Of a stretch of DNA of 18,872 bases, positions 6,686-14,157 are shown piece by piece. The DNA lies in NCBI RefSeq assembly GCF_025791835.1, contig NZ_JAOXLP010000048.1, forward strand, positions 1 through 18,872. Direction: 5' to 3'. The position numbers and the translations under genes are program-made. Each line of letters begins with the position of its first letter. Position 1 is the first letter of the stretch. The DNA is from Roseomonas xinghualingensis. GTDB taxonomy: Bacteria > Pseudomonadota > Alphaproteobacteria > Acetobacterales > Acetobacteraceae. A model generated the notes under the pieces. That model was given only the letters and a program-made list of their open reading frames with translations. It was not told the origin of the DNA and did not search any database.

Positions 6686-7386
6686 TGGTCGCTGAAAGCA
6701 GCGGGACCGAGCGCATCACCACCTCCCGGCGTCGCGGAAGGCCGCGCAAGGGATTTTTTCCACCGACCCGTACACAACTCCTTGACGCGGCTCGGAAGGA
6801 AGCGATATCGATTGCATTCGAAGGGCAGTCGGGTGCGAAAAAGCACCGCGACTGCGGCAGCCTTCCAACCCCTTCCCATCGCTGGTTCTGCGTTCAGACC
6901 CATCCTGGTCGTGAACAAGACGCGGCCCTGAGGCTGCGTGTGCAGGACTTCATCGTCTTCCTGCCTATGCGGGTAGAGGATCGGCCCGAGCATCGCCGCC
7001 GCTTCATCCGGCCGCAGACTTCAACGCCGCGCTACCTGTTCGTCGCGTTCGATCCTGAGACCGCACCCTGGCGCCGCATATGCAGCACCATCGGTGTGTC
7101 GCGCCTGTTCCTGCTCAACGACTACACGCCCGCTCCTGCCCGTCGTGGCGACGTGGAGAAGCTGATCGACTGGGTGAGGGCAGACCTTGATGGCACGGCT
7201 GCCAAGCACAAGGCCTTGGTGGAGATGGAGCCCGGCGCGGTGGGCAAGGTGCTGGAAGGCCCCTTCGCTCAGTTCGGATGCACCTTTGTGAAGGCCAATG
7301 AAGACGGCTCCTTCGCTGTGCAGGTCGAGATGTTCGGACGGTCTCATGCCGTGGTGCTGGAGCGGGATCAGGTGAGGTTCGGCTGA
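6682..7386 (+). CDS. NusG/RfaH-family transcription factor with AT-hook-like N-terminus
   Basis: This 234-residue protein has three parts. Residues 15-25 contain RRRGRPRKG, a close match to the AT-hook core that binds the minor groove of AT-rich DNA. Residues about 67-147 form a NusG N-terminal (NGN) domain (it starts HRWFCVQTHPGREQ and includes the TPRYLFVAFD strand). Residues about 183-233 form a KOW domain (PGAVGKVLEGPFAQFG onward, ending VVLERDQVRF). NGN domains bind the RNA polymerase clamp, so the protein probably controls elongation or termination of phage transcription. It sits just before the packaging and late genes, as expected for a late-gene antiterminator. ATG 6682 and ATG 6685 are adjacent; GGGAG at 6670-6674 fits either. 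Family membership is firm; the AT-hook role is inferred. Confidence 0.88.
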   Translation: MMVAESSGTERITTSRRRGRPRKGFFPPTRTQLLDAARKEAISIAFEGQSGAKKHRDCGSLPTPSHRWFCVQTHPGREQDAALRLRVQDFIVFLPMRVEDRPEHRRRFIRPQTSTPRYLFVAFDPETAPWRRICSTIGVSRLFLLNDYTPAPARRGDVEKLIDWVRADLDGTAAKHKALVEMEPGAVGKVLEGPFAQFGCTFVKANEDGSFAVQVEMFGRSHAVVLERDQVRFG

Positions 7387-7715
7387 TGCCCTCTCGCCCT
7401 CCCGTCCATCGCCCGGCCCACTACCAGCCTGCGGCCCAGCGCCGCGAACAGCTCGCCAGCCTGGATGCTCGTCGCGGATCCTCTGCGGCTCGTGGCTATG
7501 GCGCGGACTGGCAGCGGCTGCGGCTTCAGGTCCTCGCCGAGGAGCCGCTATGCCGCTTCTGCGCTGAGCAGGGCAGGGTGACGGCCGCGAGGGACGTGGA
7601 CCACATCGTGCCGATCGCTCAGCGGCCCGACCTGAGGCTGGAGCGGTCGAACCTGCGGCCTCTCTGCCAGCCGTGCCACTCCGGCCTGACCGCGCGAGGA
7701 GATCAGTTCCGATGA
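7386..7715 (+). CDS. HNH endonuclease next to terminase
   Basis: This 109-residue HNH nuclease has paired zinc-binding cysteines C56-x2-C59 and C94-x2-C97, the DHIVPI catalytic block (D72, H73) and the N89...H98 end of the motif. The lead-in RGYGADWQRLRLQVL is typical of phage HNH proteins encoded beside the terminase. Such enzymes work with the terminase complex in cutting cos DNA in HK97-like phages. The TGATG overlap with the NusG-like gene and the ATGA overlap with the next small gene fix both ends. It lies about 600 bases before the small terminase gene and just upstream of the candidate packaging site, which supports a role in genome end formation. Confidence 0.92.
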   Translation: MPSRPPVHRPAHYQPAAQRREQLASLDARRGSSAARGYGADWQRLRLQVLAEEPLCRFCAEQGRVTAARDVDHIVPIAQRPDLRLERSNLRPLCQPCHSGLTARGDQFR

Positions 7716-7960
7716 ACCGAGGCGATGTCAGGGTGCGCTCCGATGGCCGGCCGCATGCGACAAAGGTCGAGGTGTTCGACGGTTCTGAATGGCTGGCGGT
7801 TGCGCGCGTGCGGACCGCAGTTGTCAAGATCGACAGCTGCACCATCCGGCTTGGGCTGGAGATCATAAATCCAGTGATGGATGTCATCAGTCCGGCACAC
7901 GAGGTGCTCGTCGAGACGGCCATGATGGGCGTTATGAAGGACGCCGAGGCTGACGAGTAG
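7712..7960 (+). CDS. Small beta-rich protein, 82 aa, unknown function
   Basis: ATG 7712 is chosen because it overlaps the HNH stop as ATGA. An earlier in-frame start at 7673 would lie inside the HNH gene. The product alternates hydrophobic and charged residues (TKVEVFDGSEWLAVARV, about residues 17-33), suggesting a beta barrel or sandwich, followed by a C-terminal helix ending DAEADE. No family is recognised. The stop codon TAG 7958-7960 lies inside the first copy of an 82-bp spaced repeat in the presumed packaging site. Confidence 0.65.
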   Translation: MNRGDVRVRSDGRPHATKVEVFDGSEWLAVARVRTAVVKIDSCTIRLGLEIINPVMDVISPAHEVLVETAMMGVMKDAEADE

Positions 7961-8290
7961 AAAAGTTATCCGTCGTAAGGTCCTCACCTGAGCGGTTTTT
8001 TTCGGCAGGACACTCGTGAAATCGGGGCTTCCCCACGAGTAGAAATTTCCTGACCGATAAGCCCGTCACCTGCTCGATTTTTCGCGCGATCGAAACTCCC
8101 GATACCCGCGAGGTATGCGTAAAACGCATGTCGAGCTATGCGGCTGGCGCAGGGCTCGACCGAAAATTGAGGGGTGCGCAAGATTATTGCGTGCAGGGGG
8201 GTAGGGCGAAAGTTTAGGCATGTTGCCGTCTAGACCGCGCCCCCAGTCATTTTTTTGCGCCCGCGATTGTAACTCCGGGGATGGAGGTCG
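7953..8290. other. Candidate packaging (cos/pac) region with direct and inverted repeats
   Basis: This 334-base stretch before the terminase genes has no convincing gene but much structure. Two copies of an imperfect repeat start at 7953 and 8035, exactly 82 bases apart. They match at 32 of 48 ungapped positions in blocks ACGAGTAGAAA, TAAG, TCACCTG and CG-TTTTT. A third poly-T element (8250-8256) is followed by GCGATTGTAACTCC (8263-8276), which matches 12 of 14 bases at 8086-8099. Inverted repeats are ACTCGT/ACGAGT (8012-8040) around GGGG-CTT-CCCC, ATGCGT-AAA-ACGCAT (8115-8129), GTCGAG/CTCGAC (8130-8160) and CGCAA-GATTA-TTGCG (8177-8191). The location between HNH and small terminase genes is where HK97-like phages carry cos. 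No exact nick site can be named. Confidence 0.55.
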
Positions 8291-8294
8291 AGCC

Positions 8295-8678
8295 ATGGCG
8301 ATCGGAGGCCGCAAGCCGACGGCCACCCACCTGAAGGTCGTCACTGGCAATCCCGGCAAGCGCGCGCTGAACAAGGACGAGCCCCAGGCGGCCGGCGAGT
8401 TAGGCAGCCCGCCCCCGGGTTGGACTGCGGACCAGAAAGCCCTGTGGTGGGAGGTGGTCAACTCCGCCCCTGCCGGCGTACTGACTGGCTCTGACCGCCT
8501 TCTGGTGGAACTGGCGGTGCGGAACCTTGCGAATGTGCGCTCCGCAGGCACGGAACTGACCGCCGCGCAGTCCGCAGAGATGCGCCGCTGCCTTGGCGAG
8601 ATGGGAATGACGCCGAGCGAGCGCGCCAGGCTGGTGGCGCCGTCAGGCAAGAACGAGAATCCGTTCGCCGACCTATGA
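8295..8678 (+). CDS. terS: Terminase small subunit (P27 family)
   Basis: This is a 127-residue small terminase that recognises packaging-site DNA and hands it to the large subunit. The N-terminal block RKPTATHLK followed by GNPGKRALN is the signature of the P27-type small terminase family. The body is helical (the ADQKALWWEVV segment, then the SDRLLVELAVRNLANVR segment). ATG 8295 is preferred over an in-frame ATG at 8220 because it has GGAGG at 8283-8287 and because the extra 25 residues would run through the non-coding packaging region. The stop overlaps the large subunit start (ATGA, 8675-8678), the usual arrangement. Confidence 0.92.
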   Translation: MAIGGRKPTATHLKVVTGNPGKRALNKDEPQAAGELGSPPPGWTADQKALWWEVVNSAPAGVLTGSDRLLVELAVRNLANVRSAGTELTAAQSAEMRRCLGEMGMTPSERARLVAPSGKNENPFADL

Positions 8679-10345
8679 CGGCCTATGTCGCGGTTGGTAA
8701 CAAGTACGCCCGGGAAGTGGTGGACGGGAAGATCCTGTCCAGCAAGTGGGTCCGACTGGCTTGCAAGCGTCACCTGGATGACCTGAAGCGCCCCGAGTTC
8801 GCTTACCGCTTCGATGAAGTTAAGGCGGTCAGGGCCTGCAAGTTCATTGAGCTGATGCCTCACACCAAGGGCAAATGGGCGGCCAAGGGCGAGCGGCTGA
8901 AGCTGGAGCCTTGGCAGGTCTTCATGGTGATCTGCATCTTCGGCTGGGTGCGGGCTTCGAGCGGGATGCGCCGCTACCGCCGGGCGATGCTGCTGGTTCC
9001 GCGGAAGAACGGCAAGAGCGCCTTCGCGGCGGCCGTGGGCCTCTACATGCTGGCCGCAGACGGCGAGTTCGGTGCGGAGGTCTACAGCGGCGCCACGAGC
9101 GAGAAGCAGGCCTGGGAGGTCTTCCGGCCGGCCCGGATCATGGCGCAGCGGAACGAGGCGCTGCGGGAGCACTACGGCATCGAGGTCAACGCCTCGAACA
9201 TCAATATTCTGCGGGACAGCAGCCGCTTCGAGCCGGTCGTCGGCAAGCCTGGCGACGGCGCCTCGCCTTCCTGCTCCATCGTGGACGAGTACCACGAGCA
9301 CGCAACTGACGAGTTGCTGGACACCATGGAAACCGGCATGGGCGCCCGCGAGCAGCCACTGTCGCTGATCATCACCACCGCTGGCGACAACATGGCGGGA
9401 CCTTGTTACGCGCTGCAGCTGGAGGCCCAGCGGATGCTGGAGGGGGTCGTGGAGAACGATGAGTTCTTCGCCCTCATCTATGGCATCGACCCGGACGACG
9501 ACTGGACCAGTGAGGCCGCGCTTCGGAAGGCCAACCCCAATTTCGATGTCTCTGTGGCCGGCGACTTCCTCGCCATGCGCCAGCGCGAGGCTATCTCGAA
9601 CGCACGGAAGCAGGGGATCTTCCAGACCAAGCACTTGAATGTCTGGGTTGGCGCCCGGGAAGCCTACTTCAACGTCCAGAAGTGGCGCGAATGCGAGGTG
9701 GACGGCCTCAAGCTGGACGATTTTGCCGGCGAAGAGTGCGTGATCGGCCTGGACCTGGCCAGCAAAGTTGATATCGCGGCGCTGGAGATCTTGTTCCCGC
9801 TCTCTGGCGGCCGGTATGCCCGCTTCGGGAAGTACTACCTGCCGGAAGCAACGGTCCTGGCCGGTGAGAATGAGCACTACCAGGGATGGGCGCGGGAAAA
9901 GCGGCTCACCGTCACCGACGGCGAGATTATCGACTTCGAGCGCATCAAAGACGACATTCTGGATCTGTCCAGCCGCTTCACCGTGCGCGAGGTGGCTTAC
10001 GACCCCCACCAGGCGACCATGCTGGTAACGGCGCTGATGGGCGAGGGCGTGCCTTGCATTGAGTTTAGGCCCACGGTCCTGAACTTCTCGGAGCCGATGA
10101 AGACACTGGATGGCCTGATCCGGGCCGGCAGGATCAGCCACGACGGCGATCCGGTGATGACCTGGATGATCTCCAATGTCGTCGCCAAAGAAGACGCCAA
10201 GGAAAACGTGTACCCGCGCAAAGAGCGGGCAGAGAACAAAATCGACGGGGTTGTGGCGCTCATCATGGCGCTCGGCCGGGATATGGCAGCACAGGAGGCC
10301 CCCATAGATATGTCCGGCTTCCTTTCTGACCCGGTGATGGTCTGA
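8675..10345 (+). CDS. terL: Terminase large subunit (HK97-type)
   Basis: This 556-residue packaging motor and nuclease docks on the portal and pumps DNA into the prohead. ATPase motifs are Walker A VPRKNGKS (108-115), Walker B CSIVDEYHEH (200-209, with D204/E205) and the coupling motif ITTAG (233-237). The RNase H-like nuclease domain shows the first acidic residue in GLDLASKVD (D360), a second in AYDPHQ (D443) and a third in KIDGVVA (D524). Its length is normal for the family. The start overlaps the small subunit stop, and the end overlaps the portal gene (TGATG at 10343). All catalytic residues are present, so it should be active. Confidence 0.96.
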   Translation: MTAYVAVGNKYAREVVDGKILSSKWVRLACKRHLDDLKRPEFAYRFDEVKAVRACKFIELMPHTKGKWAAKGERLKLEPWQVFMVICIFGWVRASSGMRRYRRAMLLVPRKNGKSAFAAAVGLYMLAADGEFGAEVYSGATSEKQAWEVFRPARIMAQRNEALREHYGIEVNASNINILRDSSRFEPVVGKPGDGASPSCSIVDEYHEHATDELLDTMETGMGAREQPLSLIITTAGDNMAGPCYALQLEAQRMLEGVVENDEFFALIYGIDPDDDWTSEAALRKANPNFDVSVAGDFLAMRQREAISNARKQGIFQTKHLNVWVGAREAYFNVQKWRECEVDGLKLDDFAGEECVIGLDLASKVDIAALEILFPLSGGRYARFGKYYLPEATVLAGENEHYQGWAREKRLTVTDGEIIDFERIKDDILDLSSRFTVREVAYDPHQATMLVTALMGEGVPCIEFRPTVLNFSEPMKTLDGLIRAGRISHDGDPVMTWMISNVVAKEDAKENVYPRKERAENKIDGVVALIMALGRDMAAQEAPIDMSGFLSDPVMV

Positions 10346-11562
10346 TGGCCTGGTGGCCCCGCTGGCTCCCCCGGTCGCTGACCGCCCGGGACCGTGGTCT
10401 GTACGAGTCTTTCGGCGGCTCCGACACCTGGGCCGGCGAACACGTCTCGCCAGAAGGCGCGCTGAACCTGTCCGCTTTCTGGGCGGCCACTCGTGTGAAG
10501 GCGCAGACGGTCGCGAGCCTTTCGCTTGAGGTGTTTGAGGTCCAGTCGGACGGCACGAGGGTTCGCGTCCCATCGCACCCTCTTTCCATGATCCTGCACG
10601 ACAGCCCGAACGCGGATCAAACGCCGCTTGAGTTCTGGGCGGGGCGCGTCCTTGGGCTCTGCACGCGGGGGAACGGCTTCGCTGAGAAGCGATTCAACAG
10701 CCGTGGAAGCCTTGTCTCCCTCAACGCCATGCCGGCGGATACGGCGGTCGAGCGTCGAGAGAGCGGCCTCTGGTACACCTTCCACGACCGGGGCAAGACG
10801 GTATCCCTGCCTGAAGAGAAGGTCCTGCATATCCGGGCCTTCGGCGACGGGGATGTGGGCATGTCCCCGGTCGAATACGCCCGGCAGACCCTCGGAATCG
10901 CGATCGCGTCCGAGCGCGCGGCCGGCCAGGTGTTCAGCAAGGGGCTTCGGACCAAGGGCTTCTTCACCTTCCCGGGCACTCTGACGCCCGACCAGCGTGA
11001 CCAAGCCCGGAAGAACTTCGCCGACCGCTACAGCGCGCCCAATGCCCCTGGGATCGGCATCCTGGAGGCGGGCGTTGACTTCAAGCCGGTGAACATCACC
11101 CCGAAGGATGCGGAGCTGATCCTGTCCCGGCGGTTCAACGTCGAGGAAATCTGCCGCTGGATGGGCGTGCCCCCGATCCTTATCGGGCACTCTGCCGAAG
11201 GGCAGACGATGTGGGGCACCGGGATCGAGCAGATCATGCAGGGCTGGCTGACGCTGAGCCTGCGATCCGAGCTGAAGAACATCGAGCAGGCCGTCTTCAA
11301 GCGGGTTTTCACCCCGGCAGAGCGCCTGCGCTACCGCGTCAAGTTCAACGTCGAAGACCTTCTGCGCGGGGATTCTACGAAGCGGTCGGCCTTCTATGTG
11401 GCCCTCCTCAATGCGGGGGTAATGACCATCAACGAGGTCCGGCGGTTGGAAGGCCTGCCGCCCGTTGAGGGAGGGGACGTGCCGCGCATGCAGATGCAGA
11501 ACGTACCCATTACAGAGGCCGCGGGTGGCCTCCCTCGGGAGAGCGCCAATGTCGATTCGTAA
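10345..11562 (+). CDS. Portal protein (HK97 family)
   Basis: This 405-residue portal forms the dodecameric ring at the capsid vertex. Family features are the ALNLSAFWAATRVKAQTVASL lead-in region (about residues 38-58), the central GRVLGLCTRGNGFAEK segment (about 94-109), the ILSRRFNVEEICRWMGVPP block (about 258-276) and the TMWGTGIEQIMQGWL helix. The end has a short variable tail. The start ATG is coupled to the large terminase stop (TGATG). The size and motif order match HK97 gp3-like portals without signs of truncation. Confidence 0.94.
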   Translation: MAWWPRWLPRSLTARDRGLYESFGGSDTWAGEHVSPEGALNLSAFWAATRVKAQTVASLSLEVFEVQSDGTRVRVPSHPLSMILHDSPNADQTPLEFWAGRVLGLCTRGNGFAEKRFNSRGSLVSLNAMPADTAVERRESGLWYTFHDRGKTVSLPEEKVLHIRAFGDGDVGMSPVEYARQTLGIAIASERAAGQVFSKGLRTKGFFTFPGTLTPDQRDQARKNFADRYSAPNAPGIGILEAGVDFKPVNITPKDAELILSRRFNVEEICRWMGVPPILIGHSAEGQTMWGTGIEQIMQGWLTLSLRSELKNIEQAVFKRVFTPAERLRYRVKFNVEDLLRGDSTKRSAFYVALLNAGVMTINEVRRLEGLPPVEGGDVPRMQMQNVPITEAAGGLPRESANVDS

Positions 11563-12406
11563 GCTGCCCGCGCCTCCGCGCGCCACCAAAGCCGCCAATG
11601 TCCGGTCTGAGATCGCCGATCCGGCCGCCGAGCGCTGGAACCGCAGCGTGAAGGCGGCAGCCAGCGATGACGCGACCATCTCGGTCCTGGACGTGATCGG
11701 CGAGGACTATTGGATGGGCGAGGGGGTGACCGCCAAGCGAATAGCGGCCGCGCTTCGGGCCATCGGCGAACGCCCGGTTACGGTGAACATCAACAGCCCT
11801 GGCGGCGACGTGTTCGAGGGGCTGGCGATCTACAATCTCCTCCGGGAGCATCCGGCGCGCGTGACCGTCAAGGTGCTTGGCCTGGCGGCCTCGGCTGCGT
11901 CGGTGATCGCCATGGCGGGCGACGATGTGCGGGTTGCGCGAGCGGGCTTCTTGATGATCCACAACACCTGGGTCGTCGCCAGCGGCAACCGTCACGACCT
12001 GCGCGATGCGGCCGACTACCTGGAGCCCTTCGACAAGGCTCTGGTGGACATCTACGCGGCTCGGACCGGCCTGGATGAGGCGGATCTGGCCGGAATGCTG
12101 GACAAGGAAACCTGGATTGGCGGGTCCGATGCTGTTGAGCAGGGCTTCGCTGACGGCCTTCTCGCCTCCGATGCCGTGCGCGAGGACCCCCAGGCCGCAT
12201 TCTCCGCCCTGAAGCGTCTGGATGACGCTCTGGCCCGCGGAGAGCGCCTGCCGCGCGCCGAGCGGCGTCGCCTCATCAAGGATCTGGCCACCACGCCGAG
12301 CGCTGGGGCCAACGGCATGCCGAGCGCTGCCGATACTGTCCCCGAAGATGGGGACACAACCGCACTGAGCCTGGCGCTGGCGCGCCTGAAGCTCGCAGGC
12401 CGTTAA
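11549..12406 (+). CDS. Prohead protease, ClpP-like (head maturation protease)
   Basis: This 285-residue serine protease of the ClpP/S14-like phage class cleaves the capsid delta domain during prohead maturation. NSPGGDVFEG lies at 82-91. The nucleophile is probably S115 in GLAASAAS (111-118), and the histidine H138 is in LMIHNTW. ATG 11549 has GGGAGAG upstream and overlaps the end of the portal gene by 14 bases. An earlier in-frame start at 11465 would overlap it by almost 100 bases. The C-terminal third (about 200-285) is charged and low in conservation, possibly a scaffold-like or regulatory tail. The position between portal and capsid genes confirms the role. Confidence 0.92.
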   Translation: MSIRKLPAPPRATKAANVRSEIADPAAERWNRSVKAAASDDATISVLDVIGEDYWMGEGVTAKRIAAALRAIGERPVTVNINSPGGDVFEGLAIYNLLREHPARVTVKVLGLAASAASVIAMAGDDVRVARAGFLMIHNTWVVASGNRHDLRDAADYLEPFDKALVDIYAARTGLDEADLAGMLDKETWIGGSDAVEQGFADGLLASDAVREDPQAAFSALKRLDDALARGERLPRAERRRLIKDLATTPSAGANGMPSAADTVPEDGDTTALSLALARLKLAGR

Positions 12407-12416
12407 GGAACCCACC

Positions 12417-13628
12417 ATGCCGGATGATACGAAGGACCTGCTGAAGCAGGTCTCGAACGAACTCGTGCGCGTGTCCGACGAGTTCACCCGCAAGGCCGAA
12501 GAGGCCATGCGCGAGGTGAAGAACGCGGGCCGCCTTTCCGAAGAGACCAAGGCCAAGGTGGACGAGTTGGCCACCATGCAGACCGCGCTGAACGGCACGG
12601 TGGACGAACTGAAGGCGCGGCTTGGCGAGGTCGAACAGAAGGGGGCCCGCCGCAACGGGAGCGAGGCATCGGCCTCCCGTTCCATCGGTGCTCAGGTCGT
12701 TGCGACCGATGCCGTGAAGGACTTCGGCAAGAGCGTCCAGGGCGGCCGGCGCGTGTCGGTGCCTGTCAAGAACGTTACCCTGAGCGCCGATATCGCGGAG
12801 GGCGTCGTTGAGCCTCAGCGCCTGCCCGGCATTGACGTGGCTCCCAAGCAGCGCCTTTTCATCCGCGACCTGATCGCCCCCGGTCGGACGACCTCGCCGG
12901 CCATCTTCTGGGTTCAGCAGACGGGCTTCACCAACGCTGCCCGTGTGGTGGCGGAGGGTACCGCCAAGCCCTACAGCGACATCGAGTTCGCGACCAAGAT
13001 CACCCCGGTCGTGACGATTGCGCATATGTTCAAGGCGTCGAAGCAGATCATGGACGACTTCGCCCAGCTGCAGTCGATGATCGATGCGGAGATGCGCTAC
13101 GGGCTGAAGTTCGTGGAGGAGCAGGAGATCCTGTTCGGCTCCGGCGGCGCTGCGCACCTGGACGGCATCGTCCCCCAGGCGACGGCCTATGCCGCGGCGT
13201 TCACTCCTGAGTCTCCCACGCCGATCGACACGCTGCGTCTTGCCCTCCTGCAGTCCCAGCTTGCTCGGCTGCCGGCGACCGGCATCGTGACCCACATGAC
13301 GGACTGGGCACGGATCGAGCTGACCAAGGACACCACGGGCGGCTACATCTTCGCCAATCCGCAGCGCCTTGCCGGTCCCACCCTTTGGGGCCTGCCGGTG
13401 GTGGAGACGGATGCGCCGGAGTTCCTCGGCGACTTCCTCGTGGGTGCCTTCTCTACCGGGGCGCAGCTGTTCGATCGCGAGGACGCCAATGTCGTCATCT
13501 CGACCGAGAACGTGGATGACTTCGAGAAGAACATGATCAGCATCCGCTGCGAAGAGCGGCTGGCGCTGGCTGTGAAGCGCCCAGAGGCGTTCGTCACGGG
13601 CTCCTACCCGGCCCCAGCCACCCCGTAA
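12417..13628 (+). CDS. Major capsid protein (HK97 fold)
   Basis: This 403-residue capsid protein has a helical, charged N-terminal region (residues 1 to about 80) that corresponds to the delta scaffolding domain removed by the upstream protease. The HK97 core follows, with RDLIAPGRTTSPAIFWVQQ, a VVAEGTAKPYSDIEF E-loop region, a KASKQIMDDF spine helix, and the FVEEQEILFGSGG region. The C-terminal part (NVDDFEKNMISIRCEERLAL) is also typical. ATG 12417 has AAGGAA upstream. A GC-rich hairpin follows the stop. No unusual truncation is seen. Confidence 0.95.
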   Translation: MPDDTKDLLKQVSNELVRVSDEFTRKAEEAMREVKNAGRLSEETKAKVDELATMQTALNGTVDELKARLGEVEQKGARRNGSEASASRSIGAQVVATDAVKDFGKSVQGGRRVSVPVKNVTLSADIAEGVVEPQRLPGIDVAPKQRLFIRDLIAPGRTTSPAIFWVQQTGFTNAARVVAEGTAKPYSDIEFATKITPVVTIAHMFKASKQIMDDFAQLQSMIDAEMRYGLKFVEEQEILFGSGGAAHLDGIVPQATAYAAAFTPESPTPIDTLRLALLQSQLARLPATGIVTHMTDWARIELTKDTTGGYIFANPQRLAGPTLWGLPVVETDAPEFLGDFLVGAFSTGAQLFDREDANVVISTENVDDFEKNMISIRCEERLALAVKRPEAFVTGSYPAPATP

Positions 13629-13635
13629 CCCAGAC

Positions 13636-13662
13636 GGGCCGCCTCAGCGATTGGGGCGGCCC
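13636..13662 (+). terminator. Strong GC hairpin after major capsid gene (attenuator or RNA stabiliser)
   Basis: An 8-bp perfect stem (GGGCCGCC at 13636-13643 with GGCGGCCC at 13655-13662) encloses an 11-base loop, starting 8 bases after the capsid stop codon. No run of T follows, so it is not a classical intrinsic terminator. It more likely protects the 3' end of abundant capsid mRNA or attenuates transcription into the next genes. The next ribosome binding site begins 6 bases later. Confidence 0.45.
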
Positions 13663-13677
13663 TCTCCGGAGGCACCG

Positions 13678-13866
13678 ATGCACATCAAAGCCCTGAAGAC
13701 CTTCCGGCACGGGAGCGTCAACATCCGCCATGGTTCGACCGTGGAGATCGTGGACGCCCGCGCGCAGGAACTGATCAAGCGCGGCCTGGCGGAAGGCGCT
13801 GAGTCTAAGCCCCGGCCGGTTCCGGACGCCCCAAAGCAGCCCGCACGCGGCAAGCGGGAGGGCTGA
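13678..13866 (+). CDS. Small protein after capsid, 62 aa
   Basis: ATG 13678 is chosen because GGAGG lies at 13668-13672 with 5 bases of spacing; an upstream TTG would run into the hairpin. The product begins MHIKALKTFRHGSVNIRHGS, followed by a DARAQELIKRGLAEG helix and a Pro/Lys-rich tail. This matches a widespread type of small phage protein encoded between capsid and connector genes, with a short beta hairpin and a 'residues AxxLxxRGLAE' helix. Its function is not known. It resembles the next gene product in pattern. Confidence 0.75.
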   Translation: MHIKALKTFRHGSVNIRHGSTVEIVDARAQELIKRGLAEGAESKPRPVPDAPKQPARGKREG

Positions 13867-13870
13867 ACCC

Positions 13871-14155
13871 ATGACCGACACCGTTGAAGTCGTCGCATCC
13901 CAGCCCGTCATGGTCCCTGCCGGCCAGATGGAGCCGGGCGACGTGTTCACCACGACCCGCACCCATGCCGACCAGCTGGCCGCCCTGGGCGTGCTGGAGA
14001 TGGAGAAGGGCGACGGCCCGGCTGGCGAGCGCGCCGCCGCTGCCGGAGCCAAGGCCCGCGCCAAGGTGGACGCCGAGGCCACCAAGGCCGCCCGCGCCGC
14101 CGCACGCGAGGAGAAGGCGGAGACCGCCGCCGCGCCCACGAAGGCGGCCGACTGA
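13871..14155 (+). CDS. Small alanine-rich head-region protein, 94 aa
   Basis: The product starts MTDTVEVVASQPVMVPAG, followed by MEPGDVFTTTRTHADQLAALGVLE, and ends with about 45 residues very rich in Ala, Lys and Glu, probably a long helix. The first half has the same layout as the preceding protein: beta strands, a turn with Gly, then a helix ending in a hydrophobic-Glu pair. I recognise no named family. A GGGAGGGC ribosome binding site overlaps the previous stop, with ATG 13871 a few bases further on. It lies just before the connector genes and may be a minor capsid or head-tail protein. Confidence 0.7.
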   Translation: MTDTVEVVASQPVMVPAGQMEPGDVFTTTRTHADQLAALGVLEMEKGDGPAGERAAAAGAKARAKVDAEATKAARAAAREEKAETAAAPTKAAD

Positions 14156-14157
14156 CC

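Noticed and set aside
7983..8002. Possible intrinsic terminator before the T7 run after the 82-aa gene
   Set aside because: The stem is at best 3-4 bp with a very short loop. The poly-T belongs to a repeated unit, so packaging-site function is the better explanation.
8220..8294. N-terminal extension of the small terminase from ATG 8220
   Set aside because: It has no ribosome binding site and runs through the repeat-rich non-coding region. ATG 8295 has GGAGG and starts the conserved part.
8066..10573. 835-codon open frame on the minus strand opposite the terminase genes
   Set aside because: It lies antisense to well-supported terminase genes and has no domain or ribosome binding site. Long antisense frames are common in G+C-rich DNA.
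9997..11679. 560-codon minus-strand frame opposite the portal and terminase end
   Set aside because: It has the same antisense pattern, no domain and no start signal.
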